Source: Glutinoglossum americanum
Taxonomy: Eukaryota > Ascomycota > Geoglossomycetes > Geoglossales > Geoglossaceae
Assembly (NCBI GenBank): GCA_020080175.1
Contig: JAGHQL010000211.1
Span: 1 to 42,703 of the forward strand
Direction of reading: 5' to 3'
Length of the DNA stretch: 42,703 bases
Made by a program: the position numbers and the translations under genes. The notes below the pieces were generated by a model. The model had not been told where the DNA came from. It saw nothing but the letters and a program-made list of their open reading frames with translations, and ran no database searches. Shown here one piece after another: positions 11,258 to 24,483 of the stretch (its first letter is position 1; every line of letters starts with the position of its first letter).

Positions 11258-12569
11258 AGGTGTTTGGAGGGTTGGACTATCAGTATTATTATTGTTCCAT
11301 TTTTTTTTTCTCGTCCACTAGGCGGTTTTCTTTTGTCCGGTCTCGTCCGTTTACTGCATTTCTGAGCCCAGAAACCTTTTGTTTCCCCTCTCCTTTACTC
11401 TTACGGGTGCATGGAAGACTACTCTCTCATCATCGCACGGTTTTTTTTCTTTTCTTCTCGTTCTACCGCCGGTGGGCGGGTGTGTGTATGTATATATATA
11501 CATGTACGGATAATGAACGTTTCTCGCGTCAGTTCGACGCTAGAGCCAAGTCCAGCGAGAAAAGAACTGTTTTACCTTCTCTCTATAACCCCAATTTCCC
11601 GCGCTCTCTGGGGGGTTATCTTACCCTCTTTTCCAAAAGGCATCGGAGCGGTAGTTACCTACCCATAGGCTAGCTGGTTGGTTGGAAACCCCCTCCGCCC
11701 TACAACGCGCTCCCCGCCCCCGTATGGACAACCTCATCCTACCCATGGCATCCCAGGACAAGCCAGAACGGAGAAACAGGTCCGCGAATTGGCCTCCAGG
11801 GGAGACCGCAGGAACCCCCCCCCCGTGTGTGCGTGTGTGTATATACCCAACAACGCAGCGCCCCTCGGAGCTGCTACGGGCCCCAACCCCACCGCCCCCC
11901 AAAAAGATAAAATAGAATTGGGGGCGTAGCATACCGCCACCACCCGCCAACGGGGGAGGCGGAGATAAACATCCACCGCTTCCAGCTTTTCCTTTGTTTC
12001 TTTTTTTTTTTTTTTTCTTTTCTTTCCCCGGTGTTGCCTGATGGTCCGCGGTGCGAGCGGTGGGGGAGAGGGCGAGCGGTTCGGCGGATCTAACCCGGCG
12101 TTACGCACGGAGGTGTTTCTTCTTTCTTTCTTTCGCCCTCGGCGGTCAGTCTTCGGGGATATTTTCGGGGGGTTTTCCCCTCGGGTGGAGTGGGGGTGTG
12201 TGTGCGGTGGGTTAAAATAGAAGAGGGGAGTTTGTTTTTTTTTTATTTTTTTTTTTTTTGGGGGGGGGGGTGGGGAGGATTTTGTCCGTGAAGATGAGGG
12301 TTGGTGTTTGGGACTTTGTTGGTTTCTCTGGAGGTATGAAGGGGATGATGAGATGGGGTGTGGACGGTTTATGAGTAGAGGTAGTAGGGCGACGCCATGG
12401 TATGGTAGAGTTGATGGTTTAAATGCGCTATAGATGCCCGCCCGCGAACATACATGCAATTCTACGCTTCACATAACGGGCATCCCGGAACCGTAAAAGC
12501 GCCTGGTTCCTAGCCCTAGAATCCCCGGTTACTCCCCCCTATCGATAGTACGAAAATGGCATCTACCCC
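11258..12569. other. Convergent 3' intergenic region, snf5 / iwr1
   Basis: 1.3 kb between two genes that end toward each other. It contains T-rich tracts typical of this genome's gene ends (near 11300, 11440, T14-16 at about 12001-12016, and an interrupted T/G run at about 12235-12270) plus GT-rich microsatellites near 11483-11505 and 11826-11840. Long open frames here (for example minus 11734-12459) are Pro/Lys low complexity read from these tracts. I see no gene. Confidence 0.6.
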
Positions 12570-14194
12570 TTACGACATTTCCTCATCCCCGTCCATATCC
12601 TTCCCAAGCCATGGGCGCTGCTTAACCTCCTCCTCGCCGTTCCAATCACGGTCGACATCAAACTCCTCATCATCACTCGCATTGCGGTTGCGGAACCGCT
12701 CGTATGCCGCGCGGCCATACTCGTCGTCAGAGTCGACTTCGTCTTCAGGGTAGTCGTTGCCGTAGAAGGACTCCGCTGGTGGAGGTGTCAGTTGAAGGGG
12801 GATGGGGCAACCAGGGATGAGGGCGGGAACTAACCATTCTCGTCCTCTTCATCACTATTAAAGTCGTTGCCGCTCTCGTCGCCTTCATCGGCGAAGGCTT
12901 CCCATTCCTCGCGGTCTTCGGGCGATATTACGAGGACGCCGAATTTTGTGTGGGCGTTATGGGGGTCTAGCTCGGGGGCCTGTGAGCGGTATTCCCGAAC
13001 GTAGGTATCGTAGACGTAGTTTTCCTCATCGTCATCAGAAGCTGATGAGTAACTCATTGCGGCATCTGCGTCTTTGCTGTTGGCGCCGGTGTCGTCGGCA
13101 GCGGCCGCAGTTTCCCGATCATGGAGCCTGGTTGATGGAGCCTTAGGTTTGTACTTTAGCGGCGCTGATGTTGGAGACTGGGTCTGGGTGTTGATTGATT
13201 GGAGGACGAAGCTTTGAAGTTCTCCGGCGAGCTTCGGGGAGTCATAGTCCCAGAGATTCGGGTCTGCCTGGATGGTATCGGCGGTCCTATGAGTCTCAGG
13301 GTGACGTCGCGGGTGTGCGGCGACTAGGCGGCTTTGTTCTGCTAGCCGATGCTTCTCTTGGGCGCTGATCAGGGGTCTCTTTCGGGGCTTCGGTGGTGAT
13401 GTAACGTTGGGGGTTGGCGTCTCGATGCCTTCCATCGAAGTAGTCCCCGTAGATATCCCAAAAATACACTCGTCTTTCTGCGTGGAATCCAACCGGAGAG
13501 AAGCAGCCGCTGTGACTAGACTCAGAAGGCTACGCGGTCTCTTTAGCTTCCGCTTCTCCTTTTCGACGAAGATTGCAACCTCGTTCTTCAACCCTCCCTT
13601 CTTGCGTTTCTGGACTCCGCTTACGGGGCTCCGTGGAAACGGCGTGACGGGAGATGATTTGCTTAGATGGAAGCGGCGAGGTTGTAGGATCTTTAGAGAA
13701 GCCAGATCGTTCATGGCGGAGGAGAGAGGAGGCCCTTGGACGTCTGGTTTTTGAAAGCCAATTGCTGTCGAGCCACCTGGAAGGGCCCTGTTTCGTACAG
13801 GTAGGTCTGTTACCATCCCTTTGCTCTGCTCTTCAGCCAGCAGCCTATAGAGTATATCGTGGTCATCCTGGGCGCCCAACAAGCGCTCTTCGCCGGGAAT
13901 AGTCGTATGGATCTGAGGAACTCCCTCCGGTTTCACTCCTCTGGCGCTGATTCTGCCACTCGACACTGCTCTATTCTGCGCATGGATGCCTTCGCCTGCT
14001 GGCAATCTCCGGAAGATGAACTCGGTTTGCCGACGTTTCTTCGGGTTCTCGTCACCTTCCTCCGATGCGATGTCTGCACAGGAGCATCAGCGGCCAGGTT
14101 TCGGAGAGCAGGACAGCAAAATCTTACAGAGAGCCTCTACCGGATCTTCATCTTTCTTGCGTTTGATTTTGACTTTCTCTGGTGGGAGCGCCAT
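12570..14194 (-). CDS. iwr1: Iwr1-type RNA polymerase II nuclear-import factor
   Basis: Three exons (14194-14128, 14073-12835, 12775-12570) give 503 residues. The N-terminus MALPPEKVKIKRKKDEDPVE, then EALYIASEEGDENPKKRRQ and TEFIFRRLPAG, is the Iwr1 pattern (basic start, DALYI, FxFRR). The C-terminal Iwr1 domain is clear: ENYVYDTYVRE, FGVLVISPEDREEWEAF, then the very acidic stretch GNDFNSDEEDEN, SFYGNDYPEDEVDSDDEYG and FRNRNASDDEEFD. Iwr1 binds assembled RNA polymerase II in the cytoplasm, carries it into the nucleus through importin alpha and is recycled. The middle (about 150-350) is Ser/Pro-rich and not conserved. The second intron is short (59 nt) and splits the conserved acidic motif after DEEDEN. 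All phases close and the stop is TAA at 12572-12570. Confidence 0.87.
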
Positions 14195-14381
14195 TTGATT
14201 AGAAGTTGGGGTTGAAGTCTGATGGACGGATGTTTTCTTTAGGTTGGTAGTCGTATGTTTTCCAAATTCGGGTGTTGATGGCCAATCAAAGCCCAGGGTG
14301 CAAAATGCTCAGAGCATGGCTCTTCTACAAGTCTAGAGCTCTAATTATCTACAGACTACGCGGGCTTGGGAACTTTACACT

Positions 14382-14963
14382 TCAGAGACTGTCATCTTGA
14401 TTACCAACAATCGGGCCCACTCCGGGTAAACATGCGACCTGTGAAAATAAAAGTGCATTCAATGAGCAGAGGAACATGTACCCCCTCCACCATACTCCGT
14501 TGCGAAGAGCATTACTGCAAACTCTGTAAGGGGCTTTGTTGACGAAACAATATAATGGAGCAGTGCCGGAATCCCCAGAGAAATCAAAAAAGTGAACATC
14601 CCCCCACAATCGACGGCAGCAAACCAAGAATCCCAGATTCGCGTCTGCTTCGCAGGCTGTGCACTGCTACCCAAGCCTTGCGACGGGGTACCGGGGGATT
14701 GTATTCTATGTCTGGGCAGAACGAAGAGCAGGGACAGCGGAAATGGAACGGATAGAACATCGGAATCGCTAGACCATACTACAAGAGAAACAAGCGCCGG
14801 TTACTGGAAAGACAAAATCGAGCACCACCCCGACTCCATTCCTTGCGTGCGTGATTCCAGCCACAGCTGAAGCTGTAATCACCACCTCCAGGTTCCACCA
14901 TAGCCTTTTGCAAGTCCATTTCCCGTTGCGTTGATCGCGGAAAACAGGCAACCAACGTGTCAC
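14382..14963 (-). CDS. Uncertain small multi-exon ORF, possibly membrane protein
   Basis: I do not recognise this. On the minus strand several short frames have hydrophobic segments: VVITASAVAGITHARNGVGV near 14860, SVPFPLSLLFVLP near 14730 and GGMFTFLISLGIPALLHYIV near 14590, followed by LFATEYGG. A GTACAT...TTCACAG piece (about 14478-14436) could be a 43-nt intron. No single frame with an ATG spans the region and I could not find a splice model that joins the hydrophobic parts cleanly. It may be a short gene between iwr1 and cdc42, or simply the promoter of iwr1 and the 3' flank of cdc42. The interval given is the range of the candidate frames, not a defined CDS. Confidence 0.2.
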
Positions 14964-15113
14964 CGCGGGGTGTAGATGCCAAGAGAATTCTAAACGTTTT
15001 CATTTTGAGCCCAGTGATATATAACAGTCACCTCTGAACATGCAATCAGCATGCCCCACACCGATGGTACTTGTGGTTTTACGGGCGAAGGTACCGTTCC
15101 CGGTGGTCAGGTT

Positions 15114-15872
<759 letters not shown>

Positions 15873-15973
15873 GTTGTCCAGGTGAAGAAACGGTTACCGC
15901 TTTTAGGCAGAAGTGATCGACACTCGCGTGAACGCGGAATACGCTGAAAGACTGAAAGAGGTAGTGTTGAAAA

Positions 15974-16525
15974 CTACCAGGAGGTATTCTGCAAAGAAAA
16001 GCTAGACGTGAAAACTGCAAGATCTGAAAGAGAACGATGAAGCTTGCGAGGTGGTGGTGGCTCCTCAGCTCTGAAGGTCGTGTAGGTCGAGGGTGAGAGT
16101 GAAGGCGAACGAGGGATTAATTGACAGGCGACAAGCTCCTCCTTGGTTAATGTCAGAAACCTTACAGACTTCGATTGCGAATAGGAAACGCTACACGCAC
16201 GCACGGTCCTCACGAATTTACCTGCTGTAATGGTCTTCTTGATATCAAAAAACAAAGTCTCGTGCTGTTCTGGAGAAAGTTTGGGGGGTGGTGATGCAAG
16301 CTCTAGGAACAAGCGGTCGCTGGCAGTGTACCATCTACAACCCCGGAGAGGGTTAGCGCCGGTGAATCGGCGATTTGGATGATTCCTCTTCTCGCCAGAA
16401 GTCAGGATATCTCTGAATACCTACCCTCAGTCTATTTCCGCCGTCATCTATACAAACAATTGGATGAAGAGTTGGGAGTCAGCCAGCAAAGGAAGGATCC
16501 CAGACCCGAAAAAGATCCGAATCAT
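15974..16525 (-). CDS. Unrecognised ORF upstream of cdc42
   Basis: A minus-strand frame reads NRRFTGANPLRGCRWYTA followed by SDRLFLELASPPPKLSPEQ and ETLFFDIKKTITAG, which looks like real coding sequence with a W-Y-T-A-S-D-R-L core, but I cannot name its family. One workable model starts at 16525 (MIRIFFGSG...), removes a 47-nt intron (16457 down to about 16411) and joins in phase. The end is unclear: either a donor after ITAG (GTAAAT) or read-through to TAG at 15974, where the sequence becomes the pyrimidine-rich leader of cdc42. The second half is therefore probably cdc42 5' UTR. Treat the boundaries as a guess. Confidence 0.28.
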
Positions 16526-18800
16526 CACGTTTCTTGTACGTTGCAACGCTATACAACCGGCCAAGTCACTCGTGTCTGCCGCTACGACCCACTCAAAACT
16601 GTGGCTATTTAATCCTTAGAAAGTACAAGTAGCTGGGTTGGAACCAACAGCGTTTTAGTTATTGGACGATCCGACTGAAAGCCTTGGAAGCGGCTGTCAA
16701 TCGTGTTGTCTCGACATTACCGGTGTAGAGCTCCGATAGATGGACATGTCTCCTAGAGTATCTCGAAGTATTAGCCAAAAGGTCTTAGTGCTAACTCAAA
16801 GCACCTACCAACCCGCTCTTCCTAATAGCACACGCACTGGCATCGTATGGTGTATTCTCCCAAGGGGTTCTTATGATCACTAGTTGATCGGCGTGCCCAA
16901 GTCGTCTCCACTATGTTTGGTACTGTAACTGTAGTGATGCGTAAGGCTAGACTCGAACGCGAAAAACGCAGCCAGGTCGGAACGAAGAGAGCTCGACATA
17001 TTTATTCCCAGCATCGTGAGATTTCAAAAAGAAATTTTGAAGGCGTAGAGTTAATGGAGAGGAAACCCCGTGGAGCCTTTTTACCCATTGGTCTGGATTT
17101 CGAACAAATTCCCCATTTATTTCCTCTCAATGACAAGAACACCGGCCCAACATTGGAGGGGTGACTAGAAAAGAGTGTGCGTATGTTGTCATCAACAGGG
17201 CTGGATGAATGAATTTCTTTTTGGGAAAATGACTTAGATACATGTATCGGTATTCTTTCCCGGGGCTGATACTTTCATCATTCGAAGTTATCAGATGATC
17301 CGATAGCGGCGCGGGAAGGACATATTCTGTGTAACTTAACCGTTTCATCAACGACCAAAACGCTTCGATCCTACCCTAATGGCTGCCGGCCAGACCCGAC
17401 ACCGGAGCGATGTGGTGAAAATGCTTACTAGGGAGTTGTGGGGTTGAATTGGGTGCCGTGGTTCGGGCTCAGCTGGGCTGTGGTTCCTCCGATCTTACGA
17501 GTGTTTGGAATAGAGTAAGGGGAGACGAATAATGGGGAATTTAGCAGCTCCCGCATGCATGGGATGGCCCTAGCGTAGGGCTGAGGAGCATAGAGGGGAG
17601 TGAGATGTGGACGGAGCTCAGCCGTGGTTGGATGTCTAGCCATCCAACTATCATCGCCATCGCCCAGAATTCTAGGCGATCGATTGGGCGGCTCCTCCGG
17701 TTCCCATCCATCTCTCAGCCGCAGGAAAGTATACGCACGTTGGAGACCCAGCACTACGGACTCCAACGATTCAACACGCCCTTCCTGGCGGATGCTTATG
17801 TAATGCTAGGTGGGAAAATAAAGAAATATGTTTTGTTCTATTTCAGCTGCGGATGGAAGAATGAGGAATTGGGAGGTGGAAGCTCAGCCTTGCAACCTGC
17901 AATTACAGCCTCAAAGGATTAAACTATTTCACCAGATTAATTCTCCGAAACCCAGATCACGTCATTGAAAAAGGAATTCTTTCGCTCAGCTCGGAGCTAT
18001 ACGAGGTAACCTTACAGATGGAAAGGGTGACGAATATCCTGCACCACGGCCCTCGGTCTCCTGGATCTTCAACCCTCTCAGGCGTACCAAAACAAAAAGG
18101 CTTGTCTCAGCTAGCCGGGTGATTTACCACCAGATATTAAGGAGTTACCCAATCCAACGTTCCGCGGGTCCGTGTCAGCTGCCAGGATCTAGCAGATACG
18201 AGCGTCGAAAAGGTATCAAGCAGCCATCTAACAGTTTGAGCCTCTTACTCAACCCGGCCAACCCCGAGGATAAGAAAAACAATACGGGCAAACCTCCAAC
18301 GTCAGACGGTAAACGCCCTCGGTGCAATAACAGGAGATTGATGTTTCTCAGCTGCCGAGCGATTCGTAAGGGCATCAAGAAAGTCTGGAGGGTGTGTAAA
18401 CAGTTCAGCCCTATGAACTACTCTATCGGGAACAGCGGATGATGAACGGATCCTTCTATTGCTGTCCGCCAGATGCAAATTAGGTTCGCTATTAAGACGA
18501 AGCGAGCAGTTCCACGAGAGCCAACTGACTCAGCTCGCCGTAGAGGAGAATTGGGGTATTAATAAATGCCGAATCCTTCGGCCCCTAAATATAGTCCGCG
18601 AGCTAGATCCCCAAGATAGGGCATCTTTTTCCTTCGAGGGTTCCCAATGCCGGAAGATGTTGAGAAGGCCGTCCGGCGCTAGATATCTCAGCGGGGTAGA
18701 GGTGTCAGAATTTGGGATGGTTTACTCGGGTTTTCATATTTTTGTTTACTCAAACACCGTGGAACGTTTTACCGGAATAGCAATCTAGTTTGATTTTCAA
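16526..18800. other. Gene-poor stretch with one weak ORF
   Basis: No recognisable gene. The best open frame is on the minus strand, about 17428-17800. It has no clear ATG and includes GLQRAYTFLRLRDGWEPEEP and LGDGDDSWMARHPTTAELRP. It reads like protein for some 115 residues, ending NPTTP at a TAG, but matches nothing I know. It could be a terminal exon, a decayed gene or chance. Plus-strand frames at 16913-17164 and 18119-18442 have no family features. Base composition is near neutral, without the homopolymers seen elsewhere. Confidence 0.4.
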
Positions 18801-20348
18801 CCCGCTCGCTGCCCCTCAAGCGTCTAGAGCATATACATTGGTTTTATCTTTTCCCTTTTCATTTTTGTCACCATCAGCAACCAGGGACATGCCCGTGGTT
18901 ATAACGTTGATATATCCTGCTTGACATCCCCCTCCACAGTGCTGAGGTAATGCTTAGGGAGGTGCTTATCGTGCCTGCCCAATTGACAAAATGGAGAGCC
19001 GTACTGTCCGAAGCTTATTTTCCTTAAAGTTAATTAGATACCTACAGGGGCTAATTCACTCTCAGCTGGTGATGAAATAGGTATTCGGGTGCGGGGGCTA
19101 GATGATGGGATGCTGGGTAGCGGGTGACCACGGTCCAACCCCCGGATCGTCTCACACTGATCTGCATGGTTGACCCTAGAAGAACAGTGGGGACGCTACT
19201 AATGCCGACTGAGCTGAGGAAAACGACATGGCGTGTCTTGGCTTTCGAGTCTTGGGATTCCGATACGACTCTACCACCCCTAGGGGTGTCAAGAGCGGGC
19301 CCCTCTCTCCCTTCGATGGCTAGAATCTGCAGATACGGATGCAGACACATGTCCCCCAAATCAACCAACCAACAGCCGAACCCACCGCATCCCTCTCTTT
19401 CCTTCCTTCCTTCTTTCTGACGTTTTCAAGCTGAGCTGAGGCGACCCTTCGGTTGGTTGGCTGGAGGGAACGGGGATATCGCCGTGCCGTTGGATTGGTG
19501 GGTGGAGGGCACGCGCCCAGCCAGCCACCACTTGGTGGGCAACCCATTGACAGGATGGAATGACTCATGTGTCCTATGAACCGGGACAAGGAAAGAAAGG
19601 AAGGAAGAAAGAAAGATATTGCCAACGCAAAACCGAGAGGGAGGGTTATCTCGCCCACGAACCCCCCCTCCCCCTCACACCACACTCCTATACCCTGCAG
19701 AGCGCCCAGTAAACAAACAACCAACCCACCCATTCACCGTCCAACGAAAAGCAGAATCCAGGCATCACATACGCAGCAGAAAAAAGCAGGGCCACCCCCA
19801 CCGGATAAGCACTAGCATACAGGTTTGTTAGTCCGTCGTGGTGGAGGTAGGAACGGGGGGGGCGTGGCATCAACATACGAGAAAATCAAATAAATATTAA
19901 GCCAGAAAATAAAAATAAAAACGAAAAAGAGCCACGGGAGATTCGAAATGGGAAAACATACATATATACATACATGCCACGCGCAACACGTGGGTTTTTA
20001 TCCAGAACCCAAAAAAAAAGAAAAAAATTAAAAAAAATAGCTATTATTTAAAAAAAATACCACCAGCACAACAAGCCCCGCGACTCCCACGGCGATGGGA
20101 AAAAAAAAAAAAAAAAAAAACTAATGGATGCGCAAAAATGCTCGCATACATTCGCCATACACCCTGCCCGCCTCCGGGGAGAAGAAGATAGAAGAGGGTA
20201 TATATGTATATTTTTTTAAAAAAAAAAAAAAAGGGCGTTCCCGCGGGATCAGCGGCGGTAATAACGACAATAATAAACAAACCATCATCATCATTATTTA
20301 TTTTATTTTATTTTATTTTTAAATTTCCGGTGGATCGAGAAGCCCCGC

Positions 20349-20383
<35 letters not shown>

Positions 20384-21402
20384 TAGGCGTTGGGTGTTAT
20401 GGGGTTGGAGGGAGAGGGAGGGAGGGTGTTTATCTGTGCTTCTTTTTCTTTTTCTTTTTTCTTTTCTGGTGGAGGCTGGGTTTGCGTTGTTGTTGTTGTT
20501 GTTGTTGTTTTTTGGTTCTCTCTTTTTTTTGGAGGGGAGGGCGTTGTGTGTTGTTGTCGTGAGGTGGGTACCTCCTCTCCCCCTCGGGCCGTTTTTTACA
20601 CACGGTCGAGTCGGCCTTCTGCTTTTTTTTTTTTTTTTTTTTCTTCTTCCGTTCCCTTTTCTCTCGTCTCTCGCTCTTTCTTTTCGTTTTTCTTTTCCCC
20701 CCTGATGCCTTAACGTCGTCGTTAATTCCCTCAGTAGGCTGCGGAATAGGGGGGTGCGTCGTTGAACGTCGGTGTTTGTTTAGCTCTGAAGAAGGCGGTG
20801 TGAGCATACATACGCACACCCTCTCTTTTATTTTTCATGGCGTAGCGATAAGAAGCACCGGCAACTCTCCGCCATATCACCCAATTCCTTCGGATTGTTT
20901 TTATGGTAGATAGCACGTCATGATTTTGAAATGTATTTGTTCCTAATTGTTTTGTTATCTGTCTATCTCGCAGAAGTATAAACCGGGAACGCCCCGATCC
21001 CACCTCCTCCTCCGTCCTGCAAACACAACTCCACTCGCCTCTTTTCTTTTTCCTACCCTAGCATTTACGTACATGCTGTTTCCCCACCTATCCCCCCGTT
21101 CTTTCCCGGTTTAGCCTTCCTTTTTTTACATGTGGACGATTGTGCGGGGAACATATTCACATCTGTATGCGTGCATTTCCAGCATAGACGAGAACCAGCC
21201 TAGACGAATGGAGGGGTCGTGGCAGCGCGAAAGACGGGAGCCGGGATGGAATTCGGCAGCAAGGCATTACTGCGCCGGGTGGACGGCCCGCCACTTCAGG
21301 GGGCGGGGGCCAATTGCTGGCTGTTTGCTTCGCTGAATGAGGGGAACTGCCAGCTTCGGCTCTAGATGTCTGGGTTCTGGGTCCCTTTTGGCGTGGGGTG
21401 GA

Positions 21403-21446
21403 GGAGCGTGGAGGAGCGTGATGGAGCGTGATGGAGCGTGGCGGTG
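21403..21446 (+). repeat. 10-bp tandem repeat (GTGGAGGAGC / GTGATGGAGC)
   Basis: Four to five head-to-tail copies: two of GTGGAGGAGC, two of GTGATGGAGC and a partial GTGGCGGTGG. The pairs of identical neighbours suggest stepwise duplication. Confidence 0.75.
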
Positions 21447-22629
21447 GAGGGCGATTGTGGAGCGCGGTGGAGTATGTGTAAGCATATGTATGTGATGTGT
21501 GTATGCATCGCAAGTCGGACATGCGCGATGTCCGGCAGTTGGTTCGCTGGTTGAGGATCTCTCGGAGTCGCTGCCGTTATTCGTTCGGTTGGAGGGCTTG
21601 ACTTAGGCGAACATGCGTTGCACCAGGGGAAAATAATTAAATAAAAAGTAAAAATGTTCACCGTTTACGAATTACGCAGAGATCGAATGGATACCAGCAG
21701 AATGCCATGCGCCTGGGAAAAAGAATGGAGAGGAGAGTAACCGCAGGCTCGGGCTCTTGCGTGCTTCGTCTGGCTCTGCCCACGGTCTATCGTTTTTGGC
21801 TGGTTTTGTCGTTCGCAGCTTCACCCCACTTCTGGCCACTTCTGGCGGAGGACCGCAGAGATTGATAGGACAAGAGGCACGAAGCAGACGAGATGCGCCG
21901 AGTGCATTGAGATGCTCCTGGCTTGTCGGGACTGGCAGATGGTGAGTCGTTCGCCCGGGAAACAGACCAAAAAAGAAAAAGCATGCATGACCAACTCAGA
22001 GTTGCGCAGAATGGGGGAATAACCCTCCAGTTCCTCAAAAAACCCCGTTTCTCAGAGATCCTGCGTTTCTTTTCTTTTGAAGTTCTTCCTCTTTTCTCCG
22101 TAGCATGCTCCCGGTGGACGAGTCCCTCCCCACGCTGCCGTGCCACCTCCCTCCGGCTTGAATTCGAACACGAAGGGAATCGAGCGGAGTCGGATGATCT
22201 GCTGTTGGACCGACAGGCAGGGCATCTCTGCCTCTGTCCTGATGTGGGTGGGTGTGTGGACGGCTTCTGGAAATCAAGATACGAGGAAAAAGAGGGCCTT
22301 GCATTGTTATTGTTTTGTCTGTGAGGATTTGGGCACACCACCACCAAGGAGCGGAGGGCAGAGCAGAGCGACGGAGGGAAAGAGCAATCAAATCGACTTG
22401 GTTGTTTTTGTTTGACCCCAAGAAACGCATCGCATCGCGTCGCGTCTTACGGGGGTTATTTGCAATTCATTGTTTTTGCCACGTCAGTCGGGCGCGGCCA
22501 CTGTTGGGCTTCATTCCAATCTTCAGAGGTCTCTGGTCAGCCCGGTTGATGCTCCAAGAGGAGCCGTAAGCGTGGCTATCCCGAAGAGGCACGGTCAGCG
22601 GCACTGGGTATGATTTTTTTGAGGGCTTA

Positions 22630-23022
22630 TTATCGCGCTTGGTTCGGCGATGGGTGGGTTCGCTGGGTTCTGAGTGGCTCCGACCGGAATGGGGTTATTT
22701 TCTCTTGTGCCTCTCTCGCCTCCTCCCCACCGAACGATGAGAGCTGATACCGGGCGAATCGCCGCAGACGTACAGTCGGAGCAGCAAACACGCATCGCGG
22801 GCTGCGGTAGGAGCCTATATTCCCAGAGCCTGTAGTTTGAGCCGGCGACGGTGGGGTCAGGCGAGACGATTCATCAGTGGACATGTTCGGAATAACAGTT
22901 CGGTCAAACCCGAGCGGGTGGAATCGAGTTTCGGCGTCAGTGGAATGCCCGCCACCCGCGAGCTCCTGTGAGATGACGACTTCGCGCATCGCGTTCGCCA
23001 ATAACTCTACTCCATCAGGCAT
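22630..23022 (-). CDS. Hypothetical ORF, unrecognised
   Basis: An ATG at 23022 starts 130 codons: MPDGVELLANAMREVVISQE, GGGHSTDAETRFHPLGFDRT, then a Ser/Thr/Pro region SRLTPPSPAQTTG and an Arg-rich end. The first 50 residues have a helical, conserved-looking character and could be a first exon, but I found no downstream exon that continues it. The purine/pyrimidine repeats around it weaken the case. It could instead be a chance frame in a leader region. Confidence 0.22.
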   Translation of the reverse strand: MPDGVELLANAMREVVISQELAGGGHSTDAETRFHPLGFDRTVIPNMSTDESSRLTPPSPAQTTGSGNIGSYRSPRCVFAAPTVRLRRFARYQLSSFGGEEAREAQEKITPFRSEPLRTQRTHPSPNQAR

Positions 23023-24483
23023 TTCTTCGTTCTCTCTGTCTCTCTCTCCCTGGAGTTGTGCACGAGTACAAACACAAGCACGAGCACAAGGCTAGGCTTG
23101 GGAGCCGAGACTGAAACAAACGAGTGGCGATGATGGCGACACCTCGGCCAACCCGGGCCTGCATTCCTGACCTGGGTCTACCGCCGGAAAAATAGGGTGG
23201 CCGCTGTTGTTGTTGTTGTGGTTGTTGTTGTTGTTGTTGTTGCCGTGTTGCTGTCACTATTGCTGCTGCCGCTGCCGCCGCCGTTTGTTGCTGTTGGTGG
23301 TGTCGAGCAAAGCAATGCCGTGCACGTTGCAAAACAGCCAAAATGACGATCCGGGGGGTTTTGAGTGTTCGATGGTGGCGTCTTCATGGCGTACTTTTTC
23401 CCGGCGAAGGTGAACCAAGACATCTATATCCGGAACAGCGCGACACATTCTTTTATCATCGCGGTTTTTGTTTTTTCCCACTCATTGCTTTTTCCACGGG
23501 CCTTTTATTTTTATTTTTTTTGGGTTCTTGACAGGGCGAGCATGCAAACTGGGTTTTATCCATTGAAACAACAACATCCTGGAAGTGCGTCCTGAGCTTA
23601 AAGCTTCCACCAACACGCTTTCGGCCGATAATTTTTCGATGGCCCTCTTTTCGTCCACCAGCGACGAACAATTTATTTCCCCTGTCCTTTCATATTCTCG
23701 CAATGGGAATTTTACATACATAACCGGTTTGTCGCCCCCCCCCAACCCTCTCGGCGCGAAGGAACGAGCGGAGTGATCTAATCTGGGCGTCTTACACTCT
23801 TCTCAGAGCCAGAAACGAAAGGACATGAAGCGAGCAAGCATCCCTCTGGCTTAATATTTTTCCACGATCCTGGGAGACGCCTCTAATATACGTCTTATAT
23901 TTTGCGAGGGAGGCTCGGGGTGGTCAGACGTAATTGCAACACCTGTCTATTCCTCCGTTATTAAATTTCCCTTTAAATTGGGGCGTCATCCCTCTCAATC
24001 GAACAGTTTTCGGCGCAAAAATTACCGTCATACCACACGACGAACGAACGCAGCGATCAGTGGTGGTACGAAACTCCCCACTGACACGATAGTGCACACC
24101 AGCTCTAGCTCACCGAGTTGCACTAGCACAACCCTAGAAACCACCATTCTTCACCCTCTGTCAATCATAGACGAGGAGTGCAGAAGGAGCTAGCTAAGCT
24201 TGGGCTAGGCTAAGGCTAGGTTATCTATCCCTGAAGGGCTCGAAGAGCCGAGGGAAGTAGGGTTGGTACAGCGTGGTGTGGTGCTGAACCTGATTGGAGC
24301 GGAGTAAGAAGTGATTTAGGTTGAGGGCGAGAACGAGCCAGGAAGAAAAGGAAGCGTGTGGTGTGAGCGTGTGCGCGTGTGAGCAGGGCACGTAGCACCA
24401 AGCACGCGGCTAATAGTCAGGGTGAGTCCGATAGAGCGAGAGACCGAAGAGCGAGGGCCAAGGACGGGATAGGGATATCTTTT

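Noticed and set aside
11734-12459. 241-codon minus-strand frame in the snf5/iwr1 intergenic region
   Set aside because: Pro/Lys/Ser low complexity produced by G/A/T tracts; no conserved segment.
16913-17164. tRNA or small gene near 16.95 kb because of GCTAGACTCGAACGC
   Set aside because: The word resembles a reversed B-box, but no A-box, acceptor stem or anticodon loop can be arranged around it. No tRNA was convincing anywhere in the window.
20390-20819. Overlapping ORFs on both strands around 20.4-20.8 kb
   Set aside because: Gln/Lys or Phe/Val repeats from GTT, T and CTTT tracts; not protein-like.
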